Assembly: GCF_011745365.1 (NCBI RefSeq)
Contig: NW_024468916.1
Span: forward strand, 851,630-915,629
Reading direction: 5' to 3'
DNA from: Cryphonectria parasitica EP155
Lineage: Eukaryota > Ascomycota > Sordariomycetes > Diaporthales > Cryphonectriaceae
DNA length: 64,000 nt
Each line of letters begins with the position of its first letter. The stretch's first letter is position 1. The notes beneath the pieces were generated by a model. The model searched no databases. It had not been told where the DNA came from and saw only the letters and a program-made list of their open reading frames with translations. Both the position numbers and the translations under genes were made by a program. This document shows positions 12,237-23,783 of this stretch, piece after piece.

Positions 12237-15200
12237 ATGGCATCGAAGGGGTCGCTTCAGCCGCGGGTCCTCCCCATCTACAACCACCACCAACCAGATT
12301 ATTATGACTATTATGATCACTATCAACACACAGAAGAGACAAGAGACGGGCAGGAGGAGACGAGATCTGAATCCAACTACTCTCAGGACTCAGAACCATA
12401 TCCTCACGGCAATCATGGCACCCTGCCAACCACAACATTACCAGTGAAGAGGACAGAGACACGAATGGAGACAGAGAAGCCGCGGGCTCCCAGCAGCAAA
12501 TCAGCAGACTACAAGCCCACGGCACTACGGTGGTGGTACCACCTGATTCTCATCATCTGTCTCGCTGGGCTGATCGGGCTGACGGAATACGCCATCCAAA
12601 CTCTGGACGTCCACGAAAATGGGACCGACGACTTTGTCACTGGGCTGCGCAGGGCTCGAGATGTTGGGATTCATCATCCCAAGCACAGCCTACGAGGTGG
12701 TAACAAGAGCACGCTGGACATGCTCCGCCGAGACGAGGCCCTGAATGTGACGTCCACAGCAACGACGACAGCAGGAGGGATCTCGCCCGATGTGCAGTCG
12801 GTGGCGGGATCAAATCAACAGCCTGGATACCTGCACGAGAGCTTCACGTTCAATGAAAGGCCCCAGGGCCCTCATTATATCAACATGCCAGCTCCAGCTC
12901 CAGCTCCAGCAGCAGCAGCAACAACAACAACGACGACGACGACGAGGCTTGGCAATTTCACGGTTATGGGAGCGGCATCAGCGATTGACGAACCACGCCC
13001 ACAAGAAAATCGGTTTCTGACCATAGGCCAGGCGCATGGCAATTATAGACCTCCTCGAGCCGGCAACCAGGCGGATGGTAACTCCCACCCAGATATGGGC
13101 AAGGCGGCTTATGTAGAGCACCGAGCCCTGCCCTCAACTACATCCATCGATGCTCGTCCGCCATACACACAAGCAAGACCAAAATACACGGAAACTCCTG
13201 CAAGCTCTTCTGGGGGTGGTTGGGCTACCCCCCCAGCACCCACGACGACCAGCGCACCGGGAGCCCAAAGGAAGGCGACTGGTGGTTCCCTGGGTTACTA
13301 CGCTCGACGAGGCTCCGCTTTCGTTGAGCCAGACGCTCTTCTCACGGTGGCAGATAGTCAAGGTGCAGAGGTTCCCGCAGATTTCCTGGTTCCGGGCCAG
13401 GTGACCGTCGAGCTACATCAGCATAGACACCGGTGGCTCAATACCACCAGCTCTGCAGCTGCTAGCGAGACCTCGGCGGCTGGCAACCATGACGTTGTGC
13501 CCAAGGGTATGTCTCCTGCAGGATTACTATTAGACGGCCCGGGGCCAGAACGATACATGGCGCTGGGGATGTCCACATGGTGGGGCGATGGTCTCAAAAG
13601 AGATGCAGACCAGACTGAATCGGCGACAGCCAGCGTCATCTCGCTGCTACCGACTGGACCTGGCAGCAATGGCGGGGCTCCTTTGTCTTCTCCTCCACCC
13701 AGTCATGCCAGTTTCGAGCAGACTACTTCTGGGTCGCGTTCGAGCGTAGACCCGACTGATTCTTTGCTTGAGACAACGTTGACAACCGATGAAGGAGCTT
13801 ACATGACAGTCGGGCGCACCACCACAACTGTAGCCACCGCCGCGGACAGTAGCAGAAGCAGTGATACCTCGCCCACAACCATAACAACACTCGAGGCACA
13901 AACCATACTGAGCGTGGACTCGAGTCATTCTGTGACCTTGACAGATGACTTGACAACCGATCAAGGAGCTTATATAACAGTCGGGCGCATCACCACAGTT
14001 GTAGCCACTGCTGCGGATAGTAGCAGAAGCAGTAGCACCTCGCTCACAACCACAACGACACTCAAGGCACAAACCACACCGAGCGTGGACTCGAGTGATT
14101 CTGTGACTTTTAAATATGTGTCAACCGATGAAGGAGCTTACATAACAGTCGGGCGAATCACCACAGTTGTAGCCACCGCCGCGGACAGTAGCACAAGCAG
14201 TAGCACCTCGCCCACAACCACAACGACACTCAAGGGACAAACCCCACTCCAACAGCCACTGGAGACAATGGCAACGGAGACAACAGCAACGGAGACGACG
14301 AGAACTGTGTCTGACACACCAAGCAGCACGACTGAGATATCGTCTCGGAATACGAATACTTCTCCCAACGAGAGCAGCCCTGGACGCTTAGGTGGCCCTG
14401 AGATGCCACCAGAGACCAACACAATGATAACTTACAGGACAGCCACTGGAGCGACAACAGAGATCTGGGAGACGACGTTTACGAATTCTGAGGGCCATGT
14501 CACCAGCTCATATTATACCGAAATACTTGGAGGGACAGCACAGACATCAGCATCAGCATCAACATCAGCATCATCATCAACACCGTCACAACTCAGTCGA
14601 CTTCCTTCTGTTATTCCAGTCATACCAGGTGTTAGTACTAAGGTTCTAACGACACTATACACCAACGCTCAAGGCCACACCGAAACCTCATCCTACACAA
14701 CCACACTGAGCGCAGTTCCCACGCAGAGTATCATTCCCAGCATCACCAGCACCAGCACCATCTCTCAATCTTCTCAGCCGCCTCCTCCTCTTTCCACATC
14801 AACTCTCACGTCCGGCAACAACAACTCATCCTCCACCGCTGGCACCACCACCGCTTCCTCCTCCAGCGCAAGCGCCGCATCCGAGGTCGAGGCCGTCGTC
14901 TACGGCGTCACCATGCAGGAATACGTCGTCGGCGCATTCCTCCCGACCGTGCTCGCCGTCTTCGTCGCCTTCCCCATCAAGCTCATCGGCATCAACGCCC
15001 GCCTGATGCAGCCCTTCCACGCCCTGGCCACCGCCGACAAGACCCAGGGCATCCGGCCGGAGCGGTCCATCTTCCTGCGCTTCTACTCCTGGTGGGGCGC
15101 CGTCTCGTTTCTCCGCGCCCTCAGGACGGGCCAGCCCATCGTGGCCATCTCGGACCTCCTCGTGCTCGGCGCAGGCCTGCTCGCCCCTCTCGCTGCCGAG

Positions 15201-16594
15201 ACCGTCTCGGTGTACGAGGCGATTGACACGTGCGAGGAGTACTGCCGCGGCAACCTCGGGTCGTCTGTGGTGTCGGGCCGCGTCCTGCAGGCCTTCATGG
15301 CGGTCATGATTGCCTTGTTGCTGGCCCTGATTTTCCTGTTGACCATCAGGCGGTGGAAGACAGGCGTGGCGCAGAACCCCTGGAGCATTGCCGGCACGGC
15401 GAGCCTGTGTCTGGATTCGGACATGCGAAAGGCCCTCAGGGAGATGCCCACGGGCAAGGACTCTGCCATGCTTGGTCTGCTTGCTCGGAACCAGTATGCG
15501 CTTGGGGAGGCCAGGAATCCTTCCGACTCCCCGTTGAAGACGACTGGGTATGGAGTCATTGTCGCTGAACAGAAGAAGCCATCTGACGGGACAACAACAA
15601 TAACGACAACAACAGAGAATGAAAATGATAATGCCGTCGTTAGCGGGGAGAAGAGTAAGCAGCCTTTCCTGCTGCTGACCTGGTGGGGACGGTGTGTCAT
15701 GCTGTTCATCTTCCTCTCCATGCTGGTCATCATTGTGTATTATGAGGAGACCTCGGGCAATACTGGGTTTGAGAACTTCATGGACAGTCAGAGCTACGGT
15801 GTCAAATTCTTTTTCACTGCACTGGGTGTCGTCCTTGGTTATTGTATGGAGACGGTGTTCCGATGTGAGCTCTCTTCCTTCCTTTTTCTCTCTCTCTCTC
15901 TCTCTCTTTTTTTTTTTTTTTTGTTTTTTTTGGTGTTTCTTGTCCTCATTCTCCTCTTCTAAATGACATCGCTAACAACATACAATTTTTTTTTAAAAAA
16001 AATAAAGGCGTGGCCATCATGTCCCCCTACCTCAAACTCCGCGACCGCGCCCTCCCAGCCCAACAATCGATCCTCCTCTCCCCACCAACCAACGCCTTCT
16101 ACGGCCTCTGGTCCGCCTACCGCCAGCGCCACCTCTACCTGGCCTTCCTCTCCTTCGTCACCCTCCTCGCCGAGCTCTGCCTTCCCGTCACCCTCTCCCA
16201 CGTGCCCTTCAGCGCCGTCGAGACCTACATGACGCAGGTGGTCTGCACCTGGCTCAGCGCCGCCATCCTGGCGCTGATGAGCAGCACTCTGCTCCTCTCC
16301 TTCTTCGTGCGCTGGCCGCACATGCCCGTGGACCCGCGCACGGTGGCCGGCGCCATGTTTTATGTGTGCGACTCGTGGATGCTGGACTCGCTCGAGGGCA
16401 TGTCGGTGCTGGATAAGCCTGGGCGGGACTGGAGCGTGAGGTCTATGCGACATAGGTATGGGTATGGGTTTATCAATGGGATGAGTGGGAAGAGCAGGAT
16501 TGGGGTGGATATTGTGGATGATCGGGATGAGGAGGGGCAGGTCGGGGGTGGGAAGAAGGGGCTGGAGCCGCAGCAGTATGTGTGGGTTCTGTGA
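12237..16594 (+). CDS. DUF3433 multi-pass membrane protein
   Basis: Large fungal membrane protein of the DUF3433 family; molecular function unknown. Two exons, 12237-15864 and 16008-16594. The 143-base intron has a TC/T tract, a GCTAAC branch site and an AAAG acceptor. Length 1404 residues. The N-terminal 95 residues are hydrophilic, with clustered Tyr and His. A first membrane helix (WWYHLILIICLAGLIGL) follows, then about 750 residues of low-complexity Ser/Thr-rich sequence. This contains three tandem copies of a roughly 57-residue unit (see the repeat entry) and two related Asn/Glu-Gly-His-Thr-Ser-Tyr segments (TNSEGHVTSSYYT, TNAQGHTETSSYTT). The C-terminal third has about seven more helices, the last two (LYLAFLSFVTLLAEL and VVCTWLSAAILALM) encoded by exon 2. 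The conserved part is the post-repeat region (VEAVVYGVTMQEYVVGAFLP onward). The stalk is probably heavily O-glycosylated and outside the cell (inference). Confidence 0.88.
13781..14245 (+). repeat. Tandem coding repeat, about 171-base period
   Basis: Three direct copies start at about 13781, 13952 and 14120; the third is truncated after about 126 bases. Spacing between matching AACCGAT positions is 171 and 168 bases. Each copy encodes TTD(E/Q)GAY(M/I)TVGR followed by TTVVATAADSS and a Ser/Thr tail. The period is a multiple of three, so copy number can change without breaking the frame. The copies differ by scattered substitutions, so they are not from a very recent duplication. Confidence 0.9.
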
Positions 16595-17004
16595 AGCCTT
16601 TGGAAGGGAGTCCATGACTTTGCATCTCATGCTTTGTTCTTTCTCTTATGTTGATGAATTATGATGGAGTTAATTGGGAATCAGGAAGAGATACCCCTCA
16701 CCTTTTATACGTATTTAGCTGGTTAATGTTAATACATAATGAGATGACAAAAAGAAGAAGATGCTGCAGCACTGTCTATGAAGAAGCTCTTGTGTGTAGA
16801 AGGTAAAATAATATCCTAGAGGACAAGTAAGTCATCTTGCAAAGACCTTGCCTGGCCAAAGCCCATGTTCTCATCCAGATCAACATCAGTTTTGCTAGTA
16901 GGAAAAGACTTCTTCCCTCTTTGTAAACAACTGACACGATCAAATGGCCAGAGAGAACAGGCCTCTGCAATTTATCTACACAAGAACACATCCTCAAGTT
17001 CGTC
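16595..17004. other. Gap between convergent genes
   Basis: 410 bases between the stops of the DUF3433 gene and the F-box gene. AT-rich around 16660-16760. Presumably 3' untranslated regions and terminators; no gene seen. Confidence 0.55.
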
Positions 17005-18219
17005 TTAACGATGCCACGCCCTGGCGACTGCCCGAGCCTCATGCAGCGATGTCATCCAGCTCAGCTGCTGAGCACGCGCCTCCTGCCCCATCTCAGCAAA
17101 TAGCAAGCCAGTATTACCTCGAACCTCTTCCTCCCCGCCCCAACCAGCACCATCCGTCGTCGTCGTCGTCGTCGTCGTCGTCTCCTCCCGAAGCCGCACA
17201 TATTCCATCAGCTGCGCCAGGTCCTTCTCGTGCTGGTCAGCCGGCAGATACTCCCACCAGCCCCCTCCTTCATCCCCAGCCACCCAGCTCCGGTTCGGCA
17301 GGTACGCCTCCAGCGACTTATACTGGTCCCGATGAAACGGCACGCGCTTCGTCACGGGCCCTAGGCCCTCCAGAAACCCATCCGTCCCGCTGGCCGCCTC
17401 CTCGGGCGTCAGGCGGTAATGGACCCTACTGTCCGCCGCCCCGCCCACGCCGTGGCGCATGACCGACCTCACCGTCGACCGCAGGTGTTCCTGCAGGATG
17501 ACAGCATGCCACAGGTGCGCCGCCGCGTCGGAGACACACACCGCCCGTCTGACGACCGCCGCATGGGCCTCGAGCAGGCTGACGTTCCAGGCCGGCCGCT
17601 CGCCCCAGAGGATCACCGGCGCCGGGCTTCCCGCGTCGAGGGTATCCTGCCAGTGGGCCAGGTCCACGGCCAGGCAGAGCGTGTGCCACCGCAGCACGCA
17701 CGTCACGCACGTGCAGACCAGGTGCGGGTCCGGCGGCGTGACGTGGTGGAAGTAGGGCTGCCTGCTGATCTCGTGGGTGCGCAGGCGGTTCTCGTCGCAG
17801 AGGACGGCCCGCTCGGCTGGTGCGAGGGAGCTGACGAGGACGGGGAGCCGTATGCACTTCTCCAGGATCGGGTAGCGCCGGTGGATGATGGCGTGGGCGA
17901 CGAGGGCGGCGGTGTGGTCGTTCTGGAGGAGGAAGTTGTGCAGGGCGCGACTGGTCCGTGCGAGGCGGAACACGTCGCTGGGCCGCAAGTAGGAGGTGAT
18001 TTGGATGAGTATGTCGATGGGGAGGTCGGAGAGGGTGAGTTCGTTGTTGTTGTTGTTGTTGTCGTCCTTGTTTGACTGCTCGAGAGGGCCCTTGTAAGAA
18101 ACTGCTGTGTGGACCTCTCCGCCCTCCGTCACCTCAGAATTGATGCTGTTGTCATGATGGCCGTTTTCCATTGTTGACACCATGTGATGGTCGTTCTTGG
18201 ACGGGAAGCATAGCAGCAT
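17005..18219 (-). CDS. F-box domain protein
   Basis: Predicted substrate-recognition subunit of an SCF ubiquitin ligase. Single exon, 404 residues. The F-box lies at about residues 62-105 (LTLSDLPIDILIQITSYL, RPSDVFRLARTSRALHNFL), with the usual LP, L and SR positions. The rest has no leucine-rich repeats or WD repeats. It contains a Cys/His cluster (HLVCTCVTCVLRWHTLCLA) and conserved Trp-rich segments such as RSWVAGDEGGGWWEYLP, a plan seen in a large family of fungal F-box proteins of unknown target. Two simple-sequence tracts are coding: poly-Asn before the F-box (GTT on the plus strand, about 18040-18062) and poly-Thr near residue 350 (CGT on the plus strand, about 17158-17185). The start is the first Met; a second Met 12 codons on is also possible. 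Confidence 0.85.
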   Translation of the reverse strand: MLLCFPSKNDHHMVSTMENGHHDNSINSEVTEGGEVHTAVSYKGPLEQSNKDDNNNNNNELTLSDLPIDILIQITSYLRPSDVFRLARTSRALHNFLLQNDHTAALVAHAIIHRRYPILEKCIRLPVLVSSLAPAERAVLCDENRLRTHEISRQPYFHHVTPPDPHLVCTCVTCVLRWHTLCLAVDLAHWQDTLDAGSPAPVILWGERPAWNVSLLEAHAAVVRRAVCVSDAAAHLWHAVILQEHLRSTVRSVMRHGVGGAADSRVHYRLTPEEAASGTDGFLEGLGPVTKRVPFHRDQYKSLEAYLPNRSWVAGDEGGGWWEYLPADQHEKDLAQLMEYVRLREETTTTTTTTTDGAGWGGEEEVRGNTGLLFAEMGQEARAQQLSWMTSLHEARAVARAWHR

Positions 18220-18488
18220 TTGAAGACAAAGATGAAGAGAAACAGAGACAAGAAACTAAGAATAAATATCCAAGTTGCAGCCCACGGCCACTGCATGACA
18301 AGCGTGAGTACTTGATTGGTGGCAAAAGAATGGGGCAATCCTCAGCTTGCTGAAGCTGTTCAAAAGTAGTAATCTGCATCTTTATATTCTCTCTTCTCCC
18401 ACCAACCATCAATTCACCTGGACACACATATTAGCGGGACAAGGACTTCACCAGCTGATAACCAAACCATTCTCAGCTTTTCATCAAC

Positions 18489-18543
<55 letters not shown>

Positions 18544-18779
18544 CATCCAGCGCAAATAGGCAGTATAAAGGGGCAGGAAGGGGGTATTCATTGATGTCTG
18601 TCTGGTGGCTTATAACCAGGAAGCAGAAGGGGGAAAAGAAACCAAAGAAAAATAAAAACAATTGTGCAATTTTCATCATCCAGTCATCAGTATTAAGAGC
18701 CCCTATTTGATTTCGGGCTCAGGATATTCTCTCTCCCTCTCCTCCGTCTTTTCTAAATGATCTTGACCAATGTTCAGAC
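18220..18779. other. Intergenic region with CA microsatellite
   Basis: Lies between the start of the F-box gene and the stop of KAP123. It should hold the F-box promoter and the KAP123 3' end. The main visible feature is the CA repeat listed separately. Confidence 0.55.
18491..18542 (+). repeat. (CA)26 microsatellite
   Basis: Uninterrupted dinucleotide CA run of 52 bases in the intergenic region upstream of the F-box gene. Runs of this length are normally length-polymorphic between strains. Confidence 0.97.
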
Positions 18780-21700
18780 TCATGCGGCGCCGGCAAGCTT
18801 CAGAACCTGCTCGTGGCCCTGGAACAGATCGGGCTTGGCCTTGAACAGGCTCTGCACGATGCGCTGCACGACCTGGCGCGTCTCGTCCTCCAGCTGGTCC
18901 TCAGGTGGGCTGAGCACCTCCTCAAACACGCCGATGAGCTTGGGTGTCAGGCTCTGAACCGTAGGCTCGTTGGCCTCGTCTACAAGGTCTACATTAGCTT
19001 TTTGGTTTGGACAATGAAGAGAAAATGATCAAAACAAAAACAGGACGACCAAGGGTTCAACTTACAAAGCTTGTACAAGCACTCGTATACAGGCTTATTC
19101 TCCTCAAAGTCCGCCTTGAGAGGCAGGAGACCCACGAGGACCGGCAGAACATCTGAGATGGGAACGCGGTCGGGGTGAGAGATGATCATGCGGCACACAC
19201 AGCCAGTCGCGTTGTCCTTGAGACGCGCGTGGTCGATGGACAGCATGGGCTCCAGCTTGGACAGGATGTCCGTGTAGCTGGGCAGGTAGGTGTTGGTGTC
19301 GGTAGAGTTGTAGATGAGCTGGCCTGTGGCGTAGGCAGCGTTGCTCTTGACCTCGGGATCCGGATCCGTGAGACGCTTCAGCAGCAGCTTGAGGATGCTG
19401 GACGTGTAGGGGGTCACGCCAGCGCCCATGTACGCAGCCACCTCGGCAAGGACGCCGACCGCTGTCGACCGCTCGAGGTTCTCCTGAGAAGAGCCAAACT
19501 TCATCACTGCCTTGTCAAAGACCTTCCACAGTTCGGCAAAGGCCGGACCCATGGCCGCCCCCAGGCCGATGACGACATCTAGTGCAGTATCGACGACCAC
19601 CCAGTCATATTCCGACGTGCCCTCCACATCCTGCTCGTCCTCGTCACCAAGATCCTGCTGGCTGGGGTGAGAGCGCGTGATCAGGGTGGTCAGCACCGTG
19701 ACGGTCTGCTCCAGCATGTTCTGCTGGGCGAGAATACCCGGGCCAGTGGTCTTGAGCACCGCGGCGACGTTGCGGTTGATCTCAGCAACGACATTGCTAG
19801 AAGTGCCAATTTTTCTTTTCGTCAGCAGCCATTCGTCGAACATAGATGGAAGACTCGTCAAGTGAAGAAATGATGCAGATCGTTCAGGAGTAGATAGTTA
19901 CGTGTTCTCAGCAACCGCATTTTGCGTCTGAGTGAGCTGGGTATAACGCGTAGTGCTCATCACTAGGAAAGCAAAAGAAAGTAGAGGGAGTGTGAGAGGA
20001 AAGAAGAAGGATGAGCATGATACGTACCGATCAGCTTCGTCGGGCCACATCTTCAAGGTGGCAGTGGCGACAATCTCGCCCAGTTGGACCAGCTCCGGAG
20101 GCGATGGCTTGGGAGGGAAGCCCGCCTCCCACTTCACACCGGTCTGCTCCTCGAACAGCTCGGCGACCCGAGCATAGGCCCGCCAGAGTGTGCTAATAGC
20201 CGCCTTTCGGCAGCCCTCATACGAGTGCTCGACAAGCGGGGTGATGTGCTCCAGGGCCTTCTGGAGGTATTGGCTGATCTCGGGGAGGCCACATGCATAT
20301 GTGACAAGGTCGCCGAGAACCTCAATGGCCACCTCCTTCTCCAACGCCTCGGGGGTGACACCGTAGTCTGCCCACTCGTCCTCGTCATCCTCATCACCAT
20401 CCGCCTCCATGGCCACCTCCTCGCCCTCTTCGGCCTGGCGGACCTTGATCTTCTTGCCACCCTGGATGATCTCCTCACCGGTACCGATGATAGCCTGCTC
20501 CTCCTCGGACAGGTTGAGAACGAGCTCCTCCTCCTCGAGCTCCAGGCTGTCGAACAGGCCCTTGAACACGCCCGCGTTGAAGGGAGCAAAGTCCTTGCCG
20601 TAGACCTTGGCCAGGGAAGCCCACAATATAAAGCTCGTCTCGCGCAGTCGGGGGTTGCCGAGGTTCAGCGCCTCTTCGCTGGCCTTCATAAGATCCAGGA
20701 CATAGGGCTGGAACTTCTGAGGACCCACGGCTGCGGCGAAGTGACCCATCGCGTCACACACGCCACTGCGGAGATCCAGCTCGTCCTCGCTGTCCTTGAT
20801 ATGCACATAAGGCCCCAGGGCAGCCATGGTCTTCTCGAAATAGGGCTCAAAGGCCTCCTCCATCGACGAGGCGATGGCCCCCAGTGCCCCGGCGGCGGCG
20901 CTCTTCACCTTGAAGTCGGGGTGGCTGAGCAGCGTGCCGACCGGAGAGATCAGCTCAGGACCGTACTTTTGCATGACATCAGAGTCGAACCCGGTCGCCA
21001 GGGCATCGAGAGCAGCACAGGCGCACCGCAAGATCTCCACGTTCTTCTTGGCTGCCGAGGCATCAGCAGTCTCGACGCTAGCAGCCTGGATGTTCTTCAG
21101 GAGAGCCTCGACCAGCGCATCGCGGTCGGCTGAGAGCTCCTCAGACATCTCGTCGGCGATGCGGGTCAGGCCGATGAGTGCGGTGTGACGGACACCAGAG
21201 TCTGGGTCGTTCAGCAGACGCAGGACGATGGGCATGATCGTCTTCAGCTGGGTAGACACGAAGTCAGGCGCACCCTCGGCCACCGTGCCCAGGGCGAGGA
21301 CACCGGCCTTTCGGAATCCGGAGTTCTCCGAAGAGGCAAACTTTGGGAGGGCGTCTAGCAGAGGCACGACGACCTGGCGAGGGGGCAGGTCGCTTGCCAG
21401 CTGGTCTACCAGGGACAGGGCCGCCCGCGCAGGGGTGATCTCGTCCTCGTCCTCATCGTCGTCGATCTCGGTGAGGATCTCCATGCTCTTCAGCGTCAAC
21501 TGTGCGCCCATGTCCTTCATGGCCTGAACCTTCATGCGGCGGTAGCGGACGGTCTGGGCCAGGAAAGCCAGAGCCTGGCACCGGACATCGGCGTCGGCAT
21601 TGGTGTTGACAGCGAGCTCGGCCATGAAGACCATGAGGTCGCGGAGATGCGGGGCCAGCAGGATGGGCTCGTAGGCGAGGAATTGCTGGAAGACCTCGAA

Positions 21701-22503
21701 GGACTGCTTGCTCCGCTCATCGTCGCCGCTCTCAACAGCATCCTTCAGGACGTCGACCATGCTCGGGATGAGCTGCTGGATTGCGCTGACGGCAGCCTCG
21801 TCCTCTTCGGGCTCGACCAGCATCAGCACGGCACCGATGGACATGACGGTGTTGACCCTGACATCTCGGCTCTGCGGGTCCTTGATGGTGCTGGAAAGGA
21901 GGGCCAGCAGCTCACGAACCTTCTCGGCGAAGTGAGTGGGGTTCTCCTCGAGGATAGCGTAGATGATGTAGGATCCGACCTCACGGTGGGAGACATCACC
22001 ACCGTTGGCGAGGGTGAAGAGCGAGGGGATCAGCTCGGGCCAGGCGTCCTCGTCCAGGTCGAGGTTCGCGATGCTGGCGATGAGACGAGACTCGGAGTGA
22101 CGGCACCTGGCGTTCTGCTCTTTCATGCAGGCCTCGACCAGGTGCTGGCGGACGCTGCCCTTCTGCTCAACGGGTATCTTCTCCCAGTATTTGATGGCCA
22201 GGCGAGCGGCCTGGACGGCAGCCTGCTGACGGAGGTTGGTATCATCGTGCGTGCAGACGATTTCGATCAGGAGCAGCAGAGACTCGGGCTTGGAGTAGAA
22301 GTTCTTCTGAAGCTCTGCAGTCACAGCCTTGACCCTCTGTGTGTCGGCTAGCAAGCAACACAAAGTGTCTGTTAGCACATGCTGTCCGTTTCCCGTGGTG
22401 GGACGTGCCTCTGAAGGTGATTGTGAAGGTGACAGTAACAAGCGACAGTTTACTTACGGATTTGGCTCTCTTGGAGCAGTGCGACCAGTCTCTGACGATC
22501 CAT
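18780..22503 (-). CDS. KAP123: Karyopherin Kap123 / importin-4
   Basis: Importin-beta family transport receptor; the yeast protein imports ribosomal proteins and histones H3/H4. Four exons: 22503-22458, 22347-20028, 19796-19066 and 18979-18780, giving 1098 residues, the usual length. The N-terminus (MDRQRLVALLQESQIPDTQR, VKAVTAELQKNFY) is created by joining a 46-base first exon. HEAT repeats run the whole length. ARLIASIANLDLDEDAWPEL-like and AKVYGKDFAPF segments match Kap123 rather than Kap121. An acidic loop of Glu/Asp sits about two thirds along (GDEDDEDEW). The last exon continues YEANEPTVQSLTPKLIGVFE to LKLAGAA. The third intron (20027-19797, 231 bases) holds an exon-like segment described in the findings; the direct join (DEADR to NVVAEINRN) keeps the frame. 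Confidence 0.93.
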
Positions 22504-23783
22504 ATTTGCTTCGTCTGTTGCTGGTCTTCTAAAAAGGGGTATCAAAAAAAGGAGAGACCTCCGCAACCTCAACAAGAGAAAGACGCGAGACACAAGAAAA
22601 GGAGGGTGAGGAAGTCAGCCAGAAAAAAGTTTCGGGCAGCAGCAAGGCAGAAATTTTGCAGGACTCGACACGCCCAAAAAAATAAATTGCGGGGGCCCCT
22701 CATTCTCTGTGTTATCTTATCAGCCCCCTCCCCACACTGGCCGGTCTTTAGACTCTCCAGGGTTAGGGCTCATGTAAGTCTGGCAGGGCACTCGATTATA
22801 CCTTTCTGGTGCTCAACTCCTCCTCACTCTCACCTTCACATCAGCCTTGGGTTCTGTTCTTGCGCCTTATATGGTTGAAATGGAAGCAAAAGCTCTGCAT
22901 TCATACTAAGTTTATTCAAATTTGGAAAATCAGCCCCAAGACAGAAAGAAAAGAGAAGAGCAATATTGTTTTAAAGAAGTCCAAACCCACAGTCAATCAC
23001 TGCTCTTCACAGGGTCAAACGAAGGCATCCACATCAAGGGCCACTCTCATTGCAACAGTTGAGATGGTATGGATCAAGATTTGCAAAGGCATTCAGTTTC
23101 TTTATACGCTCAATTTTCCAACTTTGTGTTCTGCCCTGCAGTGAAGTGATGAACGATCCCGAACAGCCTAGCCCAGACATAATACTACCAATTAGCCCTT
23201 TACTTAAGCGGAGAGCATCACGTTGCTTGATTCTGCCGCTGAAGGCTAGTACCCGTTCCAAGAATATGGTCATAGGCTATCGACAAAACTTCCAATCCTA
23301 TGAATATGCCCTACAGTGCACACTCCTGCTGTGCTATGTGTGTGTCTCTGCCAGATGCTATGTTATGGGTCTTGACCCGAGATCATGTCAGTAATGGCTT
23401 GGCATATAGAGTGGAGGCAACTATTTGATGCGAGTTTGAGCAGAACGACATAAATGGGAACGAACTCCCACACACAACTGGTTTTCTTGTTCCCCCAATC
23501 ATGGCTGTTCTTCGTGGTATATGTTGACGACCGCAGTGTAGCATCCGCCCAAGAACCATGGATATACACTTAATTCTCGGCTAATATTGTGCCGACCAGG
23601 ACTAATACTATAACATATATAGATTCATGGAATAATTGTGCAGTTTGCATTGCCTGTGCAGGATTGGGGTACTCATGGGAATTTGGCTCCAGATACTCAC
23701 GCTCCCCTTTCTCCCCTCTCCACAACACTTGAGCCATCATTTTACATCGCATCTCAGGATCATCTCTCACCTGCACACCAAAG
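22504..23783. other. Divergent intergenic region
   Basis: 1.3 kb between the starts of KAP123 (-) and the GH28 gene (+), so it carries both promoters. A GC-poor part (22880-23000) contains A-rich runs. No gene recognised. Confidence 0.55.

Noticed and set aside
12132..12329. Short frames around the DUF3433 start
   Set aside because: Antisense or out-of-frame to the N-terminus of the large protein; simple Ile/Val-rich strings from low-complexity DNA.
17426..18075. 143- and 218-codon frames overlapping the F-box gene
   Set aside because: Arg/Pro/Gly-rich shadows of a GC-rich exon whose sense frame has a clear F-box.
20084..21133. 349-codon plus-strand frame opposite KAP123
   Set aside because: Lies fully within a confidently assigned exon of KAP123; composition is that of a reverse-complement shadow.
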